40,246 nucleotides of DNA from positions 1 to 40,246 of the forward strand of contig JAFOJO010000009.1 in the NCBI GenBank assembly GCA_017421325.1. Reading direction: 5' to 3'. The notes beneath the pieces were generated by a model that was not told where the DNA came from, did not search any database, and saw nothing but the letters and a program-made list of their open reading frames with translations. A program made the position numbers and the translations under genes. Every line of letters begins with the position of its first letter. Position 1 is the first letter of the stretch. This document shows positions 23,785 to 31,927 of this stretch, in pieces. The stretch is from Candidatus Saccharimonadota bacterium. Its GTDB lineage: Bacteria > Patescibacteriota > Saccharimonadia > Saccharimonadales > Saccharimonadaceae.

Positions 23785-25764
23785 TTAATTACTACGCATA
23801 CACCGCACGGAGAACCCGTAGTTCTTACTGCCGTTGTCGCGACCGGCGCTGGCACCATAGAAGCGCAGGTCGTACGCGTCGCCATTACTGAACCGAGTAC
23901 TAGACCACCAGTTGCCGTAGCTGCCGACATTGTACTGAGAGCCGGAGCCGAAGTACCCGGTAGTAGCTAGCATCCCAGGGTTATTCCCGCTATCCCATAG
24001 CGTAGCCGCCGTAATATCGTTATATGTAGGTAAAGTCCAGTTTGCTGGGCAGATAGAGCCAAGTGAAGCATTATCTCGTGTCGTATTAGCGCAAGATGAT
24101 GAATTGGATACGCCGGTCGTTGGGTTTGCCTTTGCCGCATACCAGTTATAATAATATTCATTACCTATATAGCGCATCCTAGCTTCACAATAGCGGTTTT
24201 GCGAGCTACTTGTCCAAGTAGTTTGATCTGGCAAGGTAAAAGCACCTTTAACATTAGAAGTAGACGAATCCAGAGCTGTACCACCTTCTAGTCTCAGGTT
24301 ACTCAACATATAACAATAGCTACCAAACTTTGCTACTGTATACGATTTACCATCTCTTTCATCGGTCACATTCACACCGCCAGGCGTATTTATGTCATTA
24401 TATACAGGGCAATTAGCTACCGTCAAATCCTTCATCTTCGTATAAGAAGCGGTGCTAGAACTACCGTTAGCCGTTAGGGTTTCACTACCGTTTCCTACCG
24501 TATATGTAGTAGTAAGCAGTGTAGTGCTTGCCAAAGTCCCCTTAGAAGTATCTCTCGTCCATGGGGTAGTAGCGTCCAATGTATGGTTAGCTGCTGGCAC
24601 TACGGTGACAATATATTTAGTTCCCACCACGGCATTCTCAAATTTAGCTTCACCAGTACTGCCAACTGCATATTGTGGTGCATACTTATTACTACCATCT
24701 GCTACTATTACGGCATCTATATTATTCCCCGCTTTAAAAATGATAGTAGGTATCTCTGCCCACATCGCATAAAGCACTAAATCATTCTCACCAGAAATTT
24801 GGTCTATCGTATAACTACCACCAGCTGCGTACTGGGTATTAGGACTATCACAGGTACCGCCATCTGCTACTGCGGTAGTACACCAACCCACAAAATTATA
24901 ACCACTTCTAGATGGGGCGCTACCTACTGTTACACTAGTATTTACAGTAGTAGTATTTACATTGCTAGGCATATTGGCTACGGTGTCTTCTGTATTCTTA
25001 TTGTAAGTTATAGTGTATGGTATCGGATTAACTACTACTTGTACCACAAATGTGTTTGCGTAGCTTCCTTTGGGTATTTCTGCATCTACCCTAGCACCTA
25101 TAGCTATATTGTAGTTATTAGCCGTGTTGGCATTGGCTGCGTCAGTTGTATCCATACTTATGGATGTAGTATTGGTAGGAGCCGGGAGATAATTGGTGCT
25201 AGTAGTGGTATTTAGATTAGTTACTTTGTATCCCCAAGTATTGTTGTATTGGGTATTATTAGCATTGGAGAATTCTTGTTCAGTAATACCGGCACCAGTT
25301 ACACCTGTTACTGTGCCGATGGAAGATATTCTACCTACGACTGTTTGTTCATTGCCTTCTCCTACTGTTTGTATTAGATTAGCTGCGTCTGCACCAGTGC
25401 TACTAGCTGCAATGCCTAGTGTATATCCAGCAAAGTAGTTAGTCATCACGCCTACCGTATTAGTAGTAGTATCAGACTTAGCAAAGGTACCAGTAGGAGA
25501 GATTGGTTTAAGATCTAGAGAAATACTATTTGCTATGGATACATTGAGACATGGAGTAGTAGAATCTAGGCAGGGGTCTAGAGCAAAAGTAAAATTACTA
25601 TACATTATCAAATTAATTATTGCGCCAATAACTAAGCCAACCAAACAAAATAAGCGAGGTCGTAGTGCCAACGGAAGAAGTGAAAAGCCGTTGGCACTAA
25701 AACATCGCCTATTACTATAGGATACCGCACCTTTTACTTTGTTTTTTAGTGAAGTAAATTTCAC
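23785..25764 (-). CDS. FISUMP-domain surface protein 2, with InlB-like repeat and DGR-like C-terminus
   Basis: A 659-residue protein. An N-terminal basic segment and signal anchor (about 28-62) are followed by a beta domain (LNVSIANSISLDLKPI...GYTLGIAAS) related to the one in the 16788 protein, then a Listeria/Bacteroides-type (InlB B) repeat (about 250-335: YTITYNKNTED...GYNFVGWCTT...LVLYAMWAE). The FISUMP domain follows (CYMLSNLRLEGG; CPANWTLPTYND), ending NWWSST...GFSVRCMRSN. The last about 170 bp have a C-ending, GC-richer codon pattern similar to the 10011 gene. It starts with GTG after AAAGG; a promoter and a conserved structured leader lie at 25808-25959. Confidence 0.85.
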   Translation of the reverse strand: MKFTSLKNKVKGAVSYSNRRCFSANGFSLLPLALRPRLFCLVGLVIGAIINLIMYSNFTFALDPCLDSTTPCLNVSIANSISLDLKPISPTGTFAKSDTTTNTVGVMTNYFAGYTLGIAASSTGADAANLIQTVGEGNEQTVVGRISSIGTVTGVTGAGITEQEFSNANNTQYNNTWGYKVTNLNTTTSTNYLPAPTNTTSISMDTTDAANANTANNYNIAIGARVDAEIPKGSYANTFVVQVVVNPIPYTITYNKNTEDTVANMPSNVNTTTVNTSVTVGSAPSRSGYNFVGWCTTAVADGGTCDSPNTQYAAGGSYTIDQISGENDLVLYAMWAEIPTIIFKAGNNIDAVIVADGSNKYAPQYAVGSTGEAKFENAVVGTKYIVTVVPAANHTLDATTPWTRDTSKGTLASTTLLTTTYTVGNGSETLTANGSSSTASYTKMKDLTVANCPVYNDINTPGGVNVTDERDGKSYTVAKFGSYCYMLSNLRLEGGTALDSSTSNVKGAFTLPDQTTWTSSSQNRYCEARMRYIGNEYYYNWYAAKANPTTGVSNSSSCANTTRDNASLGSICPANWTLPTYNDITAATLWDSGNNPGMLATTGYFGSGSQYNVGSYGNWWSSTRFSNGDAYDLRFYGASAGRDNGSKNYGFSVRCMRSN

Positions 25765-25807
25765 TAGCCTACCTTTCTGTTTTATTTTTCCGGTGCCTAC
25801 CTCCTAC

Positions 25808-25950
25808 AAAAATGGCACCGCAAGGGGTGCTGTATCACAATCACTATTCAAAGTTTAAACTCACCTAATGACCTGATGCCTTACGGCGCCATTACCTATC
25901 ACTAAATGAATCTATTAAAAAACTTTGAATTTAAATTGTAATACAGCACT
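25808..25950 (-). ncRNA. Conserved structured leader RNA, copy 2
   Basis: Same plan as copy 1 on the minus strand: P1 GTGCTGTATTACAAT (25949-25935) with its partner at 25841-25827 (15 bp, one G-U); P2 ATTCAAAGTTT (25930-25920) with its partner at 25856-25846 (11 bp); a wobble-rich stem 25905-25899/25871-25865; core AATGGCGCCGTAAGGCATCA (25893-25874) with a GTAA (GNRA) tetraloop; terminator-like 3' end at 25830-25808. The bases that differ from copy 1 keep pairing. After it, GGTGCC/GGCACC can enclose an AGGAGG. Confidence 0.75.
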
Positions 25951-25953
25951 TCC

Positions 25954-25959
25954 ATTATA
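25954..25959 (-). promoter_or_regulatory. Promoter of leader RNA copy 2
   Basis: TATAAT with a weak -35 (TTGCGG) 17 bp upstream. The start falls at the conserved AAGTGCT, as in copy 1. Confidence 0.65.
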
Positions 25960-26045
25960 ACCTGCTTATCCCCTCCCCGCAACCCTTGACATTCTCCCAA
26001 AACATTACAAAAAAACACCACGCTAAAAACGTAGCATTCTACACT

Positions 26046-26155
26046 TAATTTACCAGAAAAAATCGCCTAGATGTACATTTTCTCTTTGCGAAGTACTATT
26101 ATACATAGAGCGAGCAAAGAAAAATGTGCAGATAGGCGATTTTAGCGGTAAATTA
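26046..26155 (-). terminator. 110-bp palindrome at the end of metK
   Basis: TAATTTACC (26046-26054) pairs with GGTAAATTA (26147-26155), which includes the metK stop. AAAATCGCCTA/TAGGCGATTTT and TGTACATTTT.TCTTTGC/GCAAAG.AAATGTGCA continue the stem, interrupted by a tandem GA/GA internal loop. On the minus strand it ends with TTTTTT, so it probably terminates metK. The terminal loop contains a TATAAT. Confidence 0.8.
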
Positions 26156-27115
26156 TCTGTCCCAATCAAATCCTTCGCCGTAATGCCCCCACCGCGCAGT
26201 TTTCTCATAAATTGGCCGCTTCAAATCCAAATATTTTATAATTCCATTCGGCGTAAGATCATATCCTTCTATTTCCTCCGCCTTGCCGTCTACTATTACT
26301 GTTTTTTCCAAAGGCTCGGCATAACCAATTGCATAAGCTAACCGCACGAGCACTTCATGCGCCTTGCGTTTTCTTAAATAATCCACCGCAATTCGCCGTG
26401 CCATATACGCTGCACTCCTATCCACCTTGGATGGATCTTTGCCGGAATAGCACCCCCCACCTATCGCCACCCGCGGCCCATAGTTATCCACTATTAGTTT
26501 TCGTCCAGTTAGACCAGTGTCTGCATCAAATCCGCCCTGCTGCCAATCCCCAGCCGGATTAATATGTAGTTCTAACTTCCCAGCCAACTTTTCCTTTTCT
26601 ATAAATTCTCGCACTAATTTCTCTAATTCTTCACGTGGTGCATTTTGAAAACTCGCCACAATAGAATCAATACTCCCATCTGGCGCTATTGTAATTTGTG
26701 TTTTACCATCAAATGGATACTTTTCGTAAATATACTGGTTTAGCCTTCTCGCCAACACTACTTCGCGCGGCAACATTTCTGGCGTTTCATCGCACGCATA
26801 ACCTATCATTATACCCTGATCACCAGCTCCACCAGTATCCACGCCTTGTGCAATTTCTGGTGACTGTTTCACAATCTTAGTATGCACTTCCACGTCGTCT
26901 CCAGCAATCCGCTTCACAATAGCTGGGATATCTACATCCGCTGTAGATGTAATTTCGCCAGTTACAAATACCACACCATGCCCGCCGCACGCCTCTGCCG
27001 CTACACGCGCATTTGGATCTTTTTCAAAATACGCATCCAGTATCGCATCACTTATTTGGTCGCATAACTTATCTGGGTGTTTTGGAGAAACACTCTCCGC
27101 AGTTCTATAGAACAT
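26153..27115 (-). CDS. metK: S-adenosylmethionine synthetase, short form
   Basis: Makes S-adenosylmethionine from methionine and ATP. The conserved motifs are present: ESVSPKHPDKLCDQISDA (usually SEGHPDK), GGAGDQGIMIGYA, INPAGDWQQGG, TGRKLIVDNYG and GGGCYSGKDPSKVDRSAAYM. At 320 residues it is 60-80 shorter than typical MetK; shortened loops appear in the central domain and before the C-terminus (RWGHYGEGFDWDR). Its start codon lies within the P1 stem of a SAM-I-like riboswitch, and it ends in a long palindromic terminator. Confidence 0.95.
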   Translation of the reverse strand: MFYRTAESVSPKHPDKLCDQISDAILDAYFEKDPNARVAAEACGGHGVVFVTGEITSTADVDIPAIVKRIAGDDVEVHTKIVKQSPEIAQGVDTGGAGDQGIMIGYACDETPEMLPREVVLARRLNQYIYEKYPFDGKTQITIAPDGSIDSIVASFQNAPREELEKLVREFIEKEKLAGKLELHINPAGDWQQGGFDADTGLTGRKLIVDNYGPRVAIGGGCYSGKDPSKVDRSAAYMARRIAVDYLRKRKAHEVLVRLAYAIGYAEPLEKTVIVDGKAEEIEGYDLTPNGIIKYLDLKRPIYEKTARWGHYGEGFDWDR

Positions 27116-27203
27116 ATCTTTCCTTTCTTGGTCGGATTTACCACCTTGGTCAAGCTAGGTTGGTAGGGGGTCACCAGGCCGTTCCCTCGCCCCTTCTTGA
27201 TAT
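27114..27203 (-). promoter_or_regulatory. SAM-I-like riboswitch controlling metK translation
   Basis: Core matches to the S-box consensus: ATCAAGA, GAGGGA, ACGGCC, TGGTGACC, CCAACC and GGTGGTAAATCC. P1 is ATATC (27203-27199) with GATAT (27118-27114); its 3' strand overlaps the ATG and lies next to the AAAGGAAA ribosome-binding site. SAM binding would hide the start region. It is about 90 nt. No terminator is seen, so control is probably translational. Confidence 0.78.
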
Positions 27204-27221
27204 TAAATTGTTAATGTTACG

Positions 27222-27246
27222 ATTATAACACGCTGCATGTTAAAAT
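27222..27246. promoter_or_regulatory. Divergent promoters: metK and GT4 gene
   Basis: On the minus strand, TGT-TATAAT (27227-27222) starts the riboswitch transcript. On the plus strand, TGT-TAAAAT (27241-27246) lies exactly 6 nt before the ATG at 27253. Confidence 0.72.
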
Positions 27247-27252
27247 AAAAAT

Positions 27253-28485
27253 ATGAAAATTGCGATTTTTTCAGATTGCTACCTAGACCTTACCGGCGGC
27301 ATCACTTCATCTATCAATGCCCAAAAAGCCGCCTTAGAAAAAGCTGGCCACACTATCTATATTTTTAGTACCGGCTACCCTAAACCAATTAAAGAACTAA
27401 AAAAACTCGCCAGCCAAAATATATTTCAAGTTCCTAGCTGCAAATATTTATTCCGCAACCTTACACCAATCTCTCGTCGCCCAAAAATCATTGAAAAGTG
27501 GCTACTCCACGAACACCCAGAAATTAAAGATTTTGATATATACTATATACACTACGAATCCGGCTGCTCTATAGCTGGACTAATATTGGGTAAGCGACTG
27601 CACATCCCCACCGTTCAGGTAATGCACGGCCGCGAAGATATGGGTATTACCAATATTATTCCTTTCGGATTTCGCACCATTGTTGCCACACTCTTGAATT
27701 GGTTTCATTCTTGGTATATCCCCCATCCTATCAAAATCCACCGCGACAATTACTTAGCCGACACTATTGCCAAAGCCAAGATGTGGACATTAATGGTAAA
27801 CCACGCCAACTTTGCAGACTATATCATCACCCCTTCTCACCACTTCGCTAAAAAACTTACCCACTATGGCGTTAAGAAAAAAATCCAAATCTTTCCCAAC
27901 GGTTACCCAAATCAAAATTTCCCCACCAGCCCAGAAGCCAAAAACTTAAAGCCTGGCGAAACCCTCCAAATCATCTGGCATTCGCGCCTTTCTGGCGAAA
28001 AACGCATCATGCCATTCTTGCAGGCTTTGAGTCAAGTTGAAGGCAAATACCATTTAGATGTTTACGGCAGCGGCGCCGACCTAGAGAAAGCAAAGCATTA
28101 TGCCACCAAACATAATCTAAACGTCACTTTTCATGGCAACGCCAAATTCATTACTGTTCAAAACGCCATCTTAAAATCCCATCTAGACGTACTCGCTTCA
28201 TATAATTTCGACAATTATCCTATGACTCTAGTAGAAGCCGAAGCCGCCGGTATACCAGCTTTTATCTGCGATTCAGATATGCAAGAAATCATCCCTAAAG
28301 GCAGCTACATCTTAAGCGCCGGTCCCACCCCCACCCAAATGGCAACAGCTTTAGATAATCTGCTTCAGCACCCCGAAAAAATCCAACAAATGAGCAAGAT
28401 TATGTTAAAAAATCGTAACGAAGTCCTAATTTCTAACCGTATCAAAATCTTAGAAAAATACTTTAGTGATATAATAAACTTATGA
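27253..28485 (+). CDS. GT4-family glycosyltransferase (diacylglycerol glycosyltransferase-like)
   Basis: A 410-residue GT-B fold enzyme that transfers a sugar from a nucleotide sugar. N-terminus MKIAIFSDCYLDLTGGI with the acceptor-side GG motif; the C-terminal domain carries WHSRLSGEKR and the donor-binding EX7E-type motif (YPMTLVEAEAAGIPAFICD). It resembles the glucosyltransferases that build glycolipids in Gram-positives, and the next gene, a phospholipid-type transferase overlapping by 4 nt, supports a lipid role. The start is leaderless (TAAAAT-N6-ATG). The last codons (SDIINL) include the next gene's promoter. Confidence 0.87.
   Translation: MKIAIFSDCYLDLTGGITSSINAQKAALEKAGHTIYIFSTGYPKPIKELKKLASQNIFQVPSCKYLFRNLTPISRRPKIIEKWLLHEHPEIKDFDIYYIHYESGCSIAGLILGKRLHIPTVQVMHGREDMGITNIIPFGFRTIVATLLNWFHSWYIPHPIKIHRDNYLADTIAKAKMWTLMVNHANFADYIITPSHHFAKKLTHYGVKKKIQIFPNGYPNQNFPTSPEAKNLKPGETLQIIWHSRLSGEKRIMPFLQALSQVEGKYHLDVYGSGADLEKAKHYATKHNLNVTFHGNAKFITVQNAILKSHLDVLASYNFDNYPMTLVEAEAAGIPAFICDSDMQEIIPKGSYILSAGPTPTQMATALDNLLQHPEKIQQMSKIMLKNRNEVLISNRIKILEKYFSDIINL
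28470..28475 (+). promoter_or_regulatory. Leaderless promoter inside the GT4 gene
   Basis: TGA-TATAAT within the codons for D-I-I of the GT4 C-terminus, exactly 6 nt before the ATG at 28482. Confidence 0.72.
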
Positions 28486-29126
28486 AATACCTAGCAGACT
28501 TACTTACACTGTCAAGATTTATCTTAGCACTCATTATTTTTTATTGCTGTTTCACAAACAGCGGCTCAGCCGAAGCAGTCTTTCTAATGTTTTTCGCGGC
28601 AGTCCTTACCGATGCCTTTGACGGAACTTGCGCCAAAAAATGGCCATTTCCTAAAAACAAAACTCCAAAATACCGCAAATACGCCGCACTTTACGATATG
28701 GTTTCTGATGTTCTCCTCGCAGCTGCTCAAGTTCTCTTTGTAACCATCCGAATCAATTGGATCATTGGCCTCATCGCTATTATTTATTACGTCGTTATTT
28801 GCGGCACCATCGAACTCGTCATTTATGGTAAATTCTTTGGTCACCCCGATAATTGTACAACTAACTCCCTCGCCAAAAAGAATTTCCCCCTCGCTAAAAA
28901 AATCATCCTAGCTCGACGCTACGGCTACACCATATGTCTCGGCATTCTAAATGCCGTTACCCTTTTTGCCACCAATTGGTCTGATCAAGTTAAATATATC
29001 GGCTTTACCGCCGGCTGCTTAACTTTTGTCTTCACTTGGTTCTTCCTCCGCCAACGCCGTAAAAACATTTCTCGCGACGCCGTAGATATCGAACAAGAAC
29101 TTACGAAGAAGGCCAAGAAGAAATAA
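28482..29126 (+). CDS. CDP-alcohol phosphatidyltransferase family protein
   Basis: A 214-residue membrane enzyme predicted to transfer a phosphatidyl group from CDP-diacylglycerol to an alcohol. The signature appears as DAFDGTCAKKW...AALYDMVSD (about residues 42-80); the usual Gly before DxxxD is Ala and AR is AK, and the spacing is stretched by an insertion. Five or six transmembrane segments and a charged C-terminal tail. The product (phosphatidylglycerol, -inositol or other) cannot be told. It overlaps the GT4 gene by 4 nt and has its own promoter. Confidence 0.82.
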   Translation: MKYLADLLTLSRFILALIIFYCCFTNSGSAEAVFLMFFAAVLTDAFDGTCAKKWPFPKNKTPKYRKYAALYDMVSDVLLAAAQVLFVTIRINWIIGLIAIIYYVVICGTIELVIYGKFFGHPDNCTTNSLAKKNFPLAKKIILARRYGYTICLGILNAVTLFATNWSDQVKYIGFTAGCLTFVFTWFFLRQRRKNISRDAVDIEQELTKKAKKK

Positions 29127-29128
29127 TC

Positions 29129-30982
29129 CTATCTTCCCCCAAAGCCTCCGCCCCCTCCGCCACCGCCAGAAAATCCTCCACCCCCACCCCCAGAAAACCC
29201 AGACGACATTCCGCCACCAGAGCTAGACATCACCGTAGCCGTCCTCGCAATATCCGATGCCATATGCATTGTGCGTGATAATTCCGCCACCGCAATTCCC
29301 GTCATCAAATAATCCGGCTCCGTTATCTCTTCCACTTTACAATATTCCTTCATCTCATTCATCCAGCTTTCTTCTAGTCCAAACACCGCCGCATACGGCA
29401 ACAATTTTTCATACAACTTTACAATTCCTCCCGCCGAAGTATCTACCCCCTTCACACTTTGCAGCATCTTCATTCGCTCCGCTTCAGCCATCCCAATGTA
29501 TAATTTTAGCCCCTCCATGTAGCATGACATCTCTAATCCCTTCAGGGTATATGCCTCATACTTCTTCGCTTCACCCAAAATCCAAACCACAGTCAGCACC
29601 GTCACCACAATCACCACAAACGCCACTTGATAAAAATACTCCGCAAACACCATTATGCCACCATAAGTCCCATCCAGCCCCGACACATCATCCAGCACGC
29701 CTAGCATAAACACGCCAATCATTATCATCACCGGCGCCACCACAATCGTTAGCGCCACCGCATTCCAAAATCCACCACCTTTTACTCCATAGCGCCACTT
29801 ATTAGTTACTAACTCATCTTTTTCCAAATCGTCTGTCACCTTCTTTTCCATCGCTTTCTTTAGTGCTATCAGTTTACTACTCGCCGTGTGATTTTTTAGC
29901 TCTATCATATCCCCCACTTTCACCTGCGACCCACCATTTAATATAGATAGCAAATCAACATACTCCGCCCCCACTCCGTCTAGATTCCTTACATTAATAT
30001 TCCACTTTTTCTTTTCACCTTTCACTAGTTCAATTTTCCGCTTCACCACTAGCTCTAATAGCATCGCCACTTTTGCATCTTTTTTCTTACCAATATATAT
30101 TTCCGCCATCTCTGGCAAACTATATTCCGCATTCGGCTGATATTCTGGTTTTACAAATAATCCTTTATAATATCTGGCTTTCTCACGCGTTTTCATGAAC
30201 TTTCGCACCGCCAGTAATATCGCCACTACACAAATTGCAATTAGCACCACCAATATCCATACATAGGCATAATTTTTCTCCGGCTCCGGCACCACAAAAC
30301 CCCCAGGCTTTAATTCCATATCAAACGTCAAATTTTCGTACGCATTCAGTTTTGTCGCTGTAAATTCTACTCCGTCTTCTAGCTTTATCGTTTTACACCT
30401 ATCCTGCCCACTTTCACCATAACGCCCCACATAGCACCAACTTTCACCCGTCCACCAATCCATATCCGCTAGATGCACCCTAGCCGTCACCCGGTCAAAT
30501 CTCTGCGTCGCACCATTGCCATTTGTGTCCCAATATAACTCTTGATAATCTCCAAAATCCATCACCACCTTATCAAATTCATACTCAAACCCATATACTT
30601 GCTTTCCCAATACATATTCATCTGTTCCGGTACACACATTATAATATCCACTGCCTTTTTCAATGCTATAAATCGGTTCTGTCATTCCATTCCGCGTTAC
30701 CTTAATATTAGCCCGCGTCAAATTCGGTAAAGTTATATTTACTCCATTTTGATTTGTATAAGCAATCTGCCGGCAAATCCCTTTATTTTGTTTATAATCC
30801 GGAAACACCGCCGTTACACTCTCTACTACTTTGAGATGCGAAATCCCCTTATCGTCCTTACTTAGATAATAGTCTGCCGTAAAATCTTCAAAATAAAAAT
30901 CTTGCGCACTGGCAAATGTATTACTAATTGGTGTAAATATTAGTGCTAGCACCGCACCTAAAAATAAGCGTTTCAATTTCAT
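29129..30982 (-). CDS. DUF2207 membrane protein with glycine-rich tail
   Basis: A 617-residue protein with a signal peptide (1-25), an extracellular DUF2207 beta domain (about 28-235: FYFEDFTADYYL, ICRQIAYTNQNGVNI, WDTNGNGA), a transmembrane segment (YVWILVVLIAICVVAILLAV), a cytoplasmic domain, and two more membrane segments around 410-465. The C-terminus is low-complexity Gly/Ser (GGGGGGFSGGGG), as usual for the family. Function unknown. Start: TATGAT-N6-ATG (30989-30994), leaderless. It ends 3 bp after the convergent CDP-alcohol transferase gene. Confidence 0.9.
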   Translation of the reverse strand: MKLKRLFLGAVLALIFTPISNTFASAQDFYFEDFTADYYLSKDDKGISHLKVVESVTAVFPDYKQNKGICRQIAYTNQNGVNITLPNLTRANIKVTRNGMTEPIYSIEKGSGYYNVCTGTDEYVLGKQVYGFEYEFDKVVMDFGDYQELYWDTNGNGATQRFDRVTARVHLADMDWWTGESWCYVGRYGESGQDRCKTIKLEDGVEFTATKLNAYENLTFDMELKPGGFVVPEPEKNYAYVWILVVLIAICVVAILLAVRKFMKTREKARYYKGLFVKPEYQPNAEYSLPEMAEIYIGKKKDAKVAMLLELVVKRKIELVKGEKKKWNINVRNLDGVGAEYVDLLSILNGGSQVKVGDMIELKNHTASSKLIALKKAMEKKVTDDLEKDELVTNKWRYGVKGGGFWNAVALTIVVAPVMIMIGVFMLGVLDDVSGLDGTYGGIMVFAEYFYQVAFVVIVVTVLTVVWILGEAKKYEAYTLKGLEMSCYMEGLKLYIGMAEAERMKMLQSVKGVDTSAGGIVKLYEKLLPYAAVFGLEESWMNEMKEYCKVEEITEPDYLMTGIAVAELSRTMHMASDIARTATVMSSSGGGMSSGFSGGGGGGFSGGGGGGGGFGGR

Positions 30983-30988
30983 ACTTTT

Positions 30989-30994
30989 ATCATA
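30989..30994 (-). promoter_or_regulatory. Leaderless promoter of the DUF2207 gene
   Basis: TATGAT with exactly 6 nt to the ATG at 30982, close to the palindromic repeat at 31013. Confidence 0.65.
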
Positions 30995-31012
30995 TCATAT
31001 ATCGGTATCCTA

Positions 31013-31149
31013 TTGGATAATTCATCAATATCGAGAAACATAAAGGCAAAATCTGCCTTTAGGCAGATTCTTGCCGCCGAAGGGGCGGAGTGATGTGATA
31101 AAATTTATTATCACATCACGAAGCTTCCGAGATATGATGAATTATCCAA
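31013..31149. repeat. Palindromic repeat element, copy 2
   Basis: Terminal arms TTGGATAATTCATCA (31013-31027) and its inverse (31135-31149). Hairpins at 31045-31075 (perfect ATCTGCC-TTTA-GGCAGAT in a GGCAA/TTGCC frame) and 31090-31119 (perfect 12-bp GTGATGTGATAA). Homologous to 4631-4776 in the non-paired segments; the stems carry paired substitutions. The right arm contains the TAA stop of the 31142 gene. Confidence 0.85.
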
Positions 31150-31927
31150 CTTGCAATATAGCTGCTATAGTAGCACCAATAAAATTATTCGGATTATATA
31201 AATTTAGCGCCACAATTTTAGCTGCCAGTTCGCCATTCCATAGCATTATCGGCGAATAGCCAGATTTTTCCATCGGCACCGCTTTCACTGCGCCATCTTT
31301 TACTACTAAAATCTGACCATTATGTAAAGTCACTATGCTCACCGGATAACTCAAAGTAAATTTATGTAGCACCTCCACCACTTGCACCAAAGATTGTGAC
31401 AAAAGCAACATCTTCGGGTAATACACTGCTCTTAGTAGCTTTTGCATTTGCGCTAGCGAACCAAATATCACCAGCTTTTCATTTAGCAATACCTCCCCCG
31501 GATTATTTTCCGCAACCAAATCCACTGCATCGCGCGTCAGTAGCATCGGTTTTTCGGAAGAAACGCAGGCGCTCACTACAGCCTTACCAGTTACCGCATT
31601 TTTAGATAAATCCCCAATCAATAAATTATAATCACCACTATCCATATTAGCCACTAATTCCGTATTATCTGCAAAGGATCCAGTCTCAGTAGATTTTAAA
31701 AACTTAAAATTTGACATCGGCGGCAACTTATTCCTCAAGGCATCTGGCAAAATTAAGTTCACCGTTTCTACCGGATATTTTTCCGCCAGATATTCTGCCA
31801 CTTTCACCGGCGTCCGAAAATTTTGGCCATTCCCACCAATCACATTCACCACCCCCTGTTTACGTTCCGGTATATTCCATAGCAAATCCTTCGCTATATT
31901 TTCTTCTACTTTCTCAAAATATTCCAT
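31142..31927 (-). CDS. Ribokinase-fold (NnrD/YjeF C-terminal-like) protein, degenerate
   Basis: A 261-residue protein resembling the NAD(P)H-hydrate dehydratase/carbohydrate-kinase fold: VVNVIGGNGQNFRTPVKVAEYL near the start, LLIGDLSKNAVTG in the middle, KPMLLTRDAVDLV, and a C-terminal FIGATIAAILQ. The catalytic GxGD motif of the family is not visible (SPIMLWNGELAAKIV stands there), so it may be inactive or use a different chemistry. The family call is tentative. Its ATG overlaps the xth stop (TGATG), so translation is coupled. The stop is within the arm of the palindromic repeat. Confidence 0.5.
   Translation of the reverse strand: MEYFEKVEENIAKDLLWNIPERKQGVVNVIGGNGQNFRTPVKVAEYLAEKYPVETVNLILPDALRNKLPPMSNFKFLKSTETGSFADNTELVANMDSGDYNLLIGDLSKNAVTGKAVVSACVSSEKPMLLTRDAVDLVAENNPGEVLLNEKLVIFGSLAQMQKLLRAVYYPKMLLLSQSLVQVVEVLHKFTLSYPVSIVTLHNGQILVVKDGAVKAVPMEKSGYSPIMLWNGELAAKIVALNLYNPNNFIGATIAAILQVG

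Noticed and set aside
25980..26050. TTGACA at about 25984 as a plus-strand promoter
   Set aside because: No -10 box at a suitable distance and no plus-strand gene downstream.
29129..29230. Gly-rich repeats at the end of DUF2207 as a special repeat array
   Set aside because: Low-complexity Gly/Ser tails are usual in this family.
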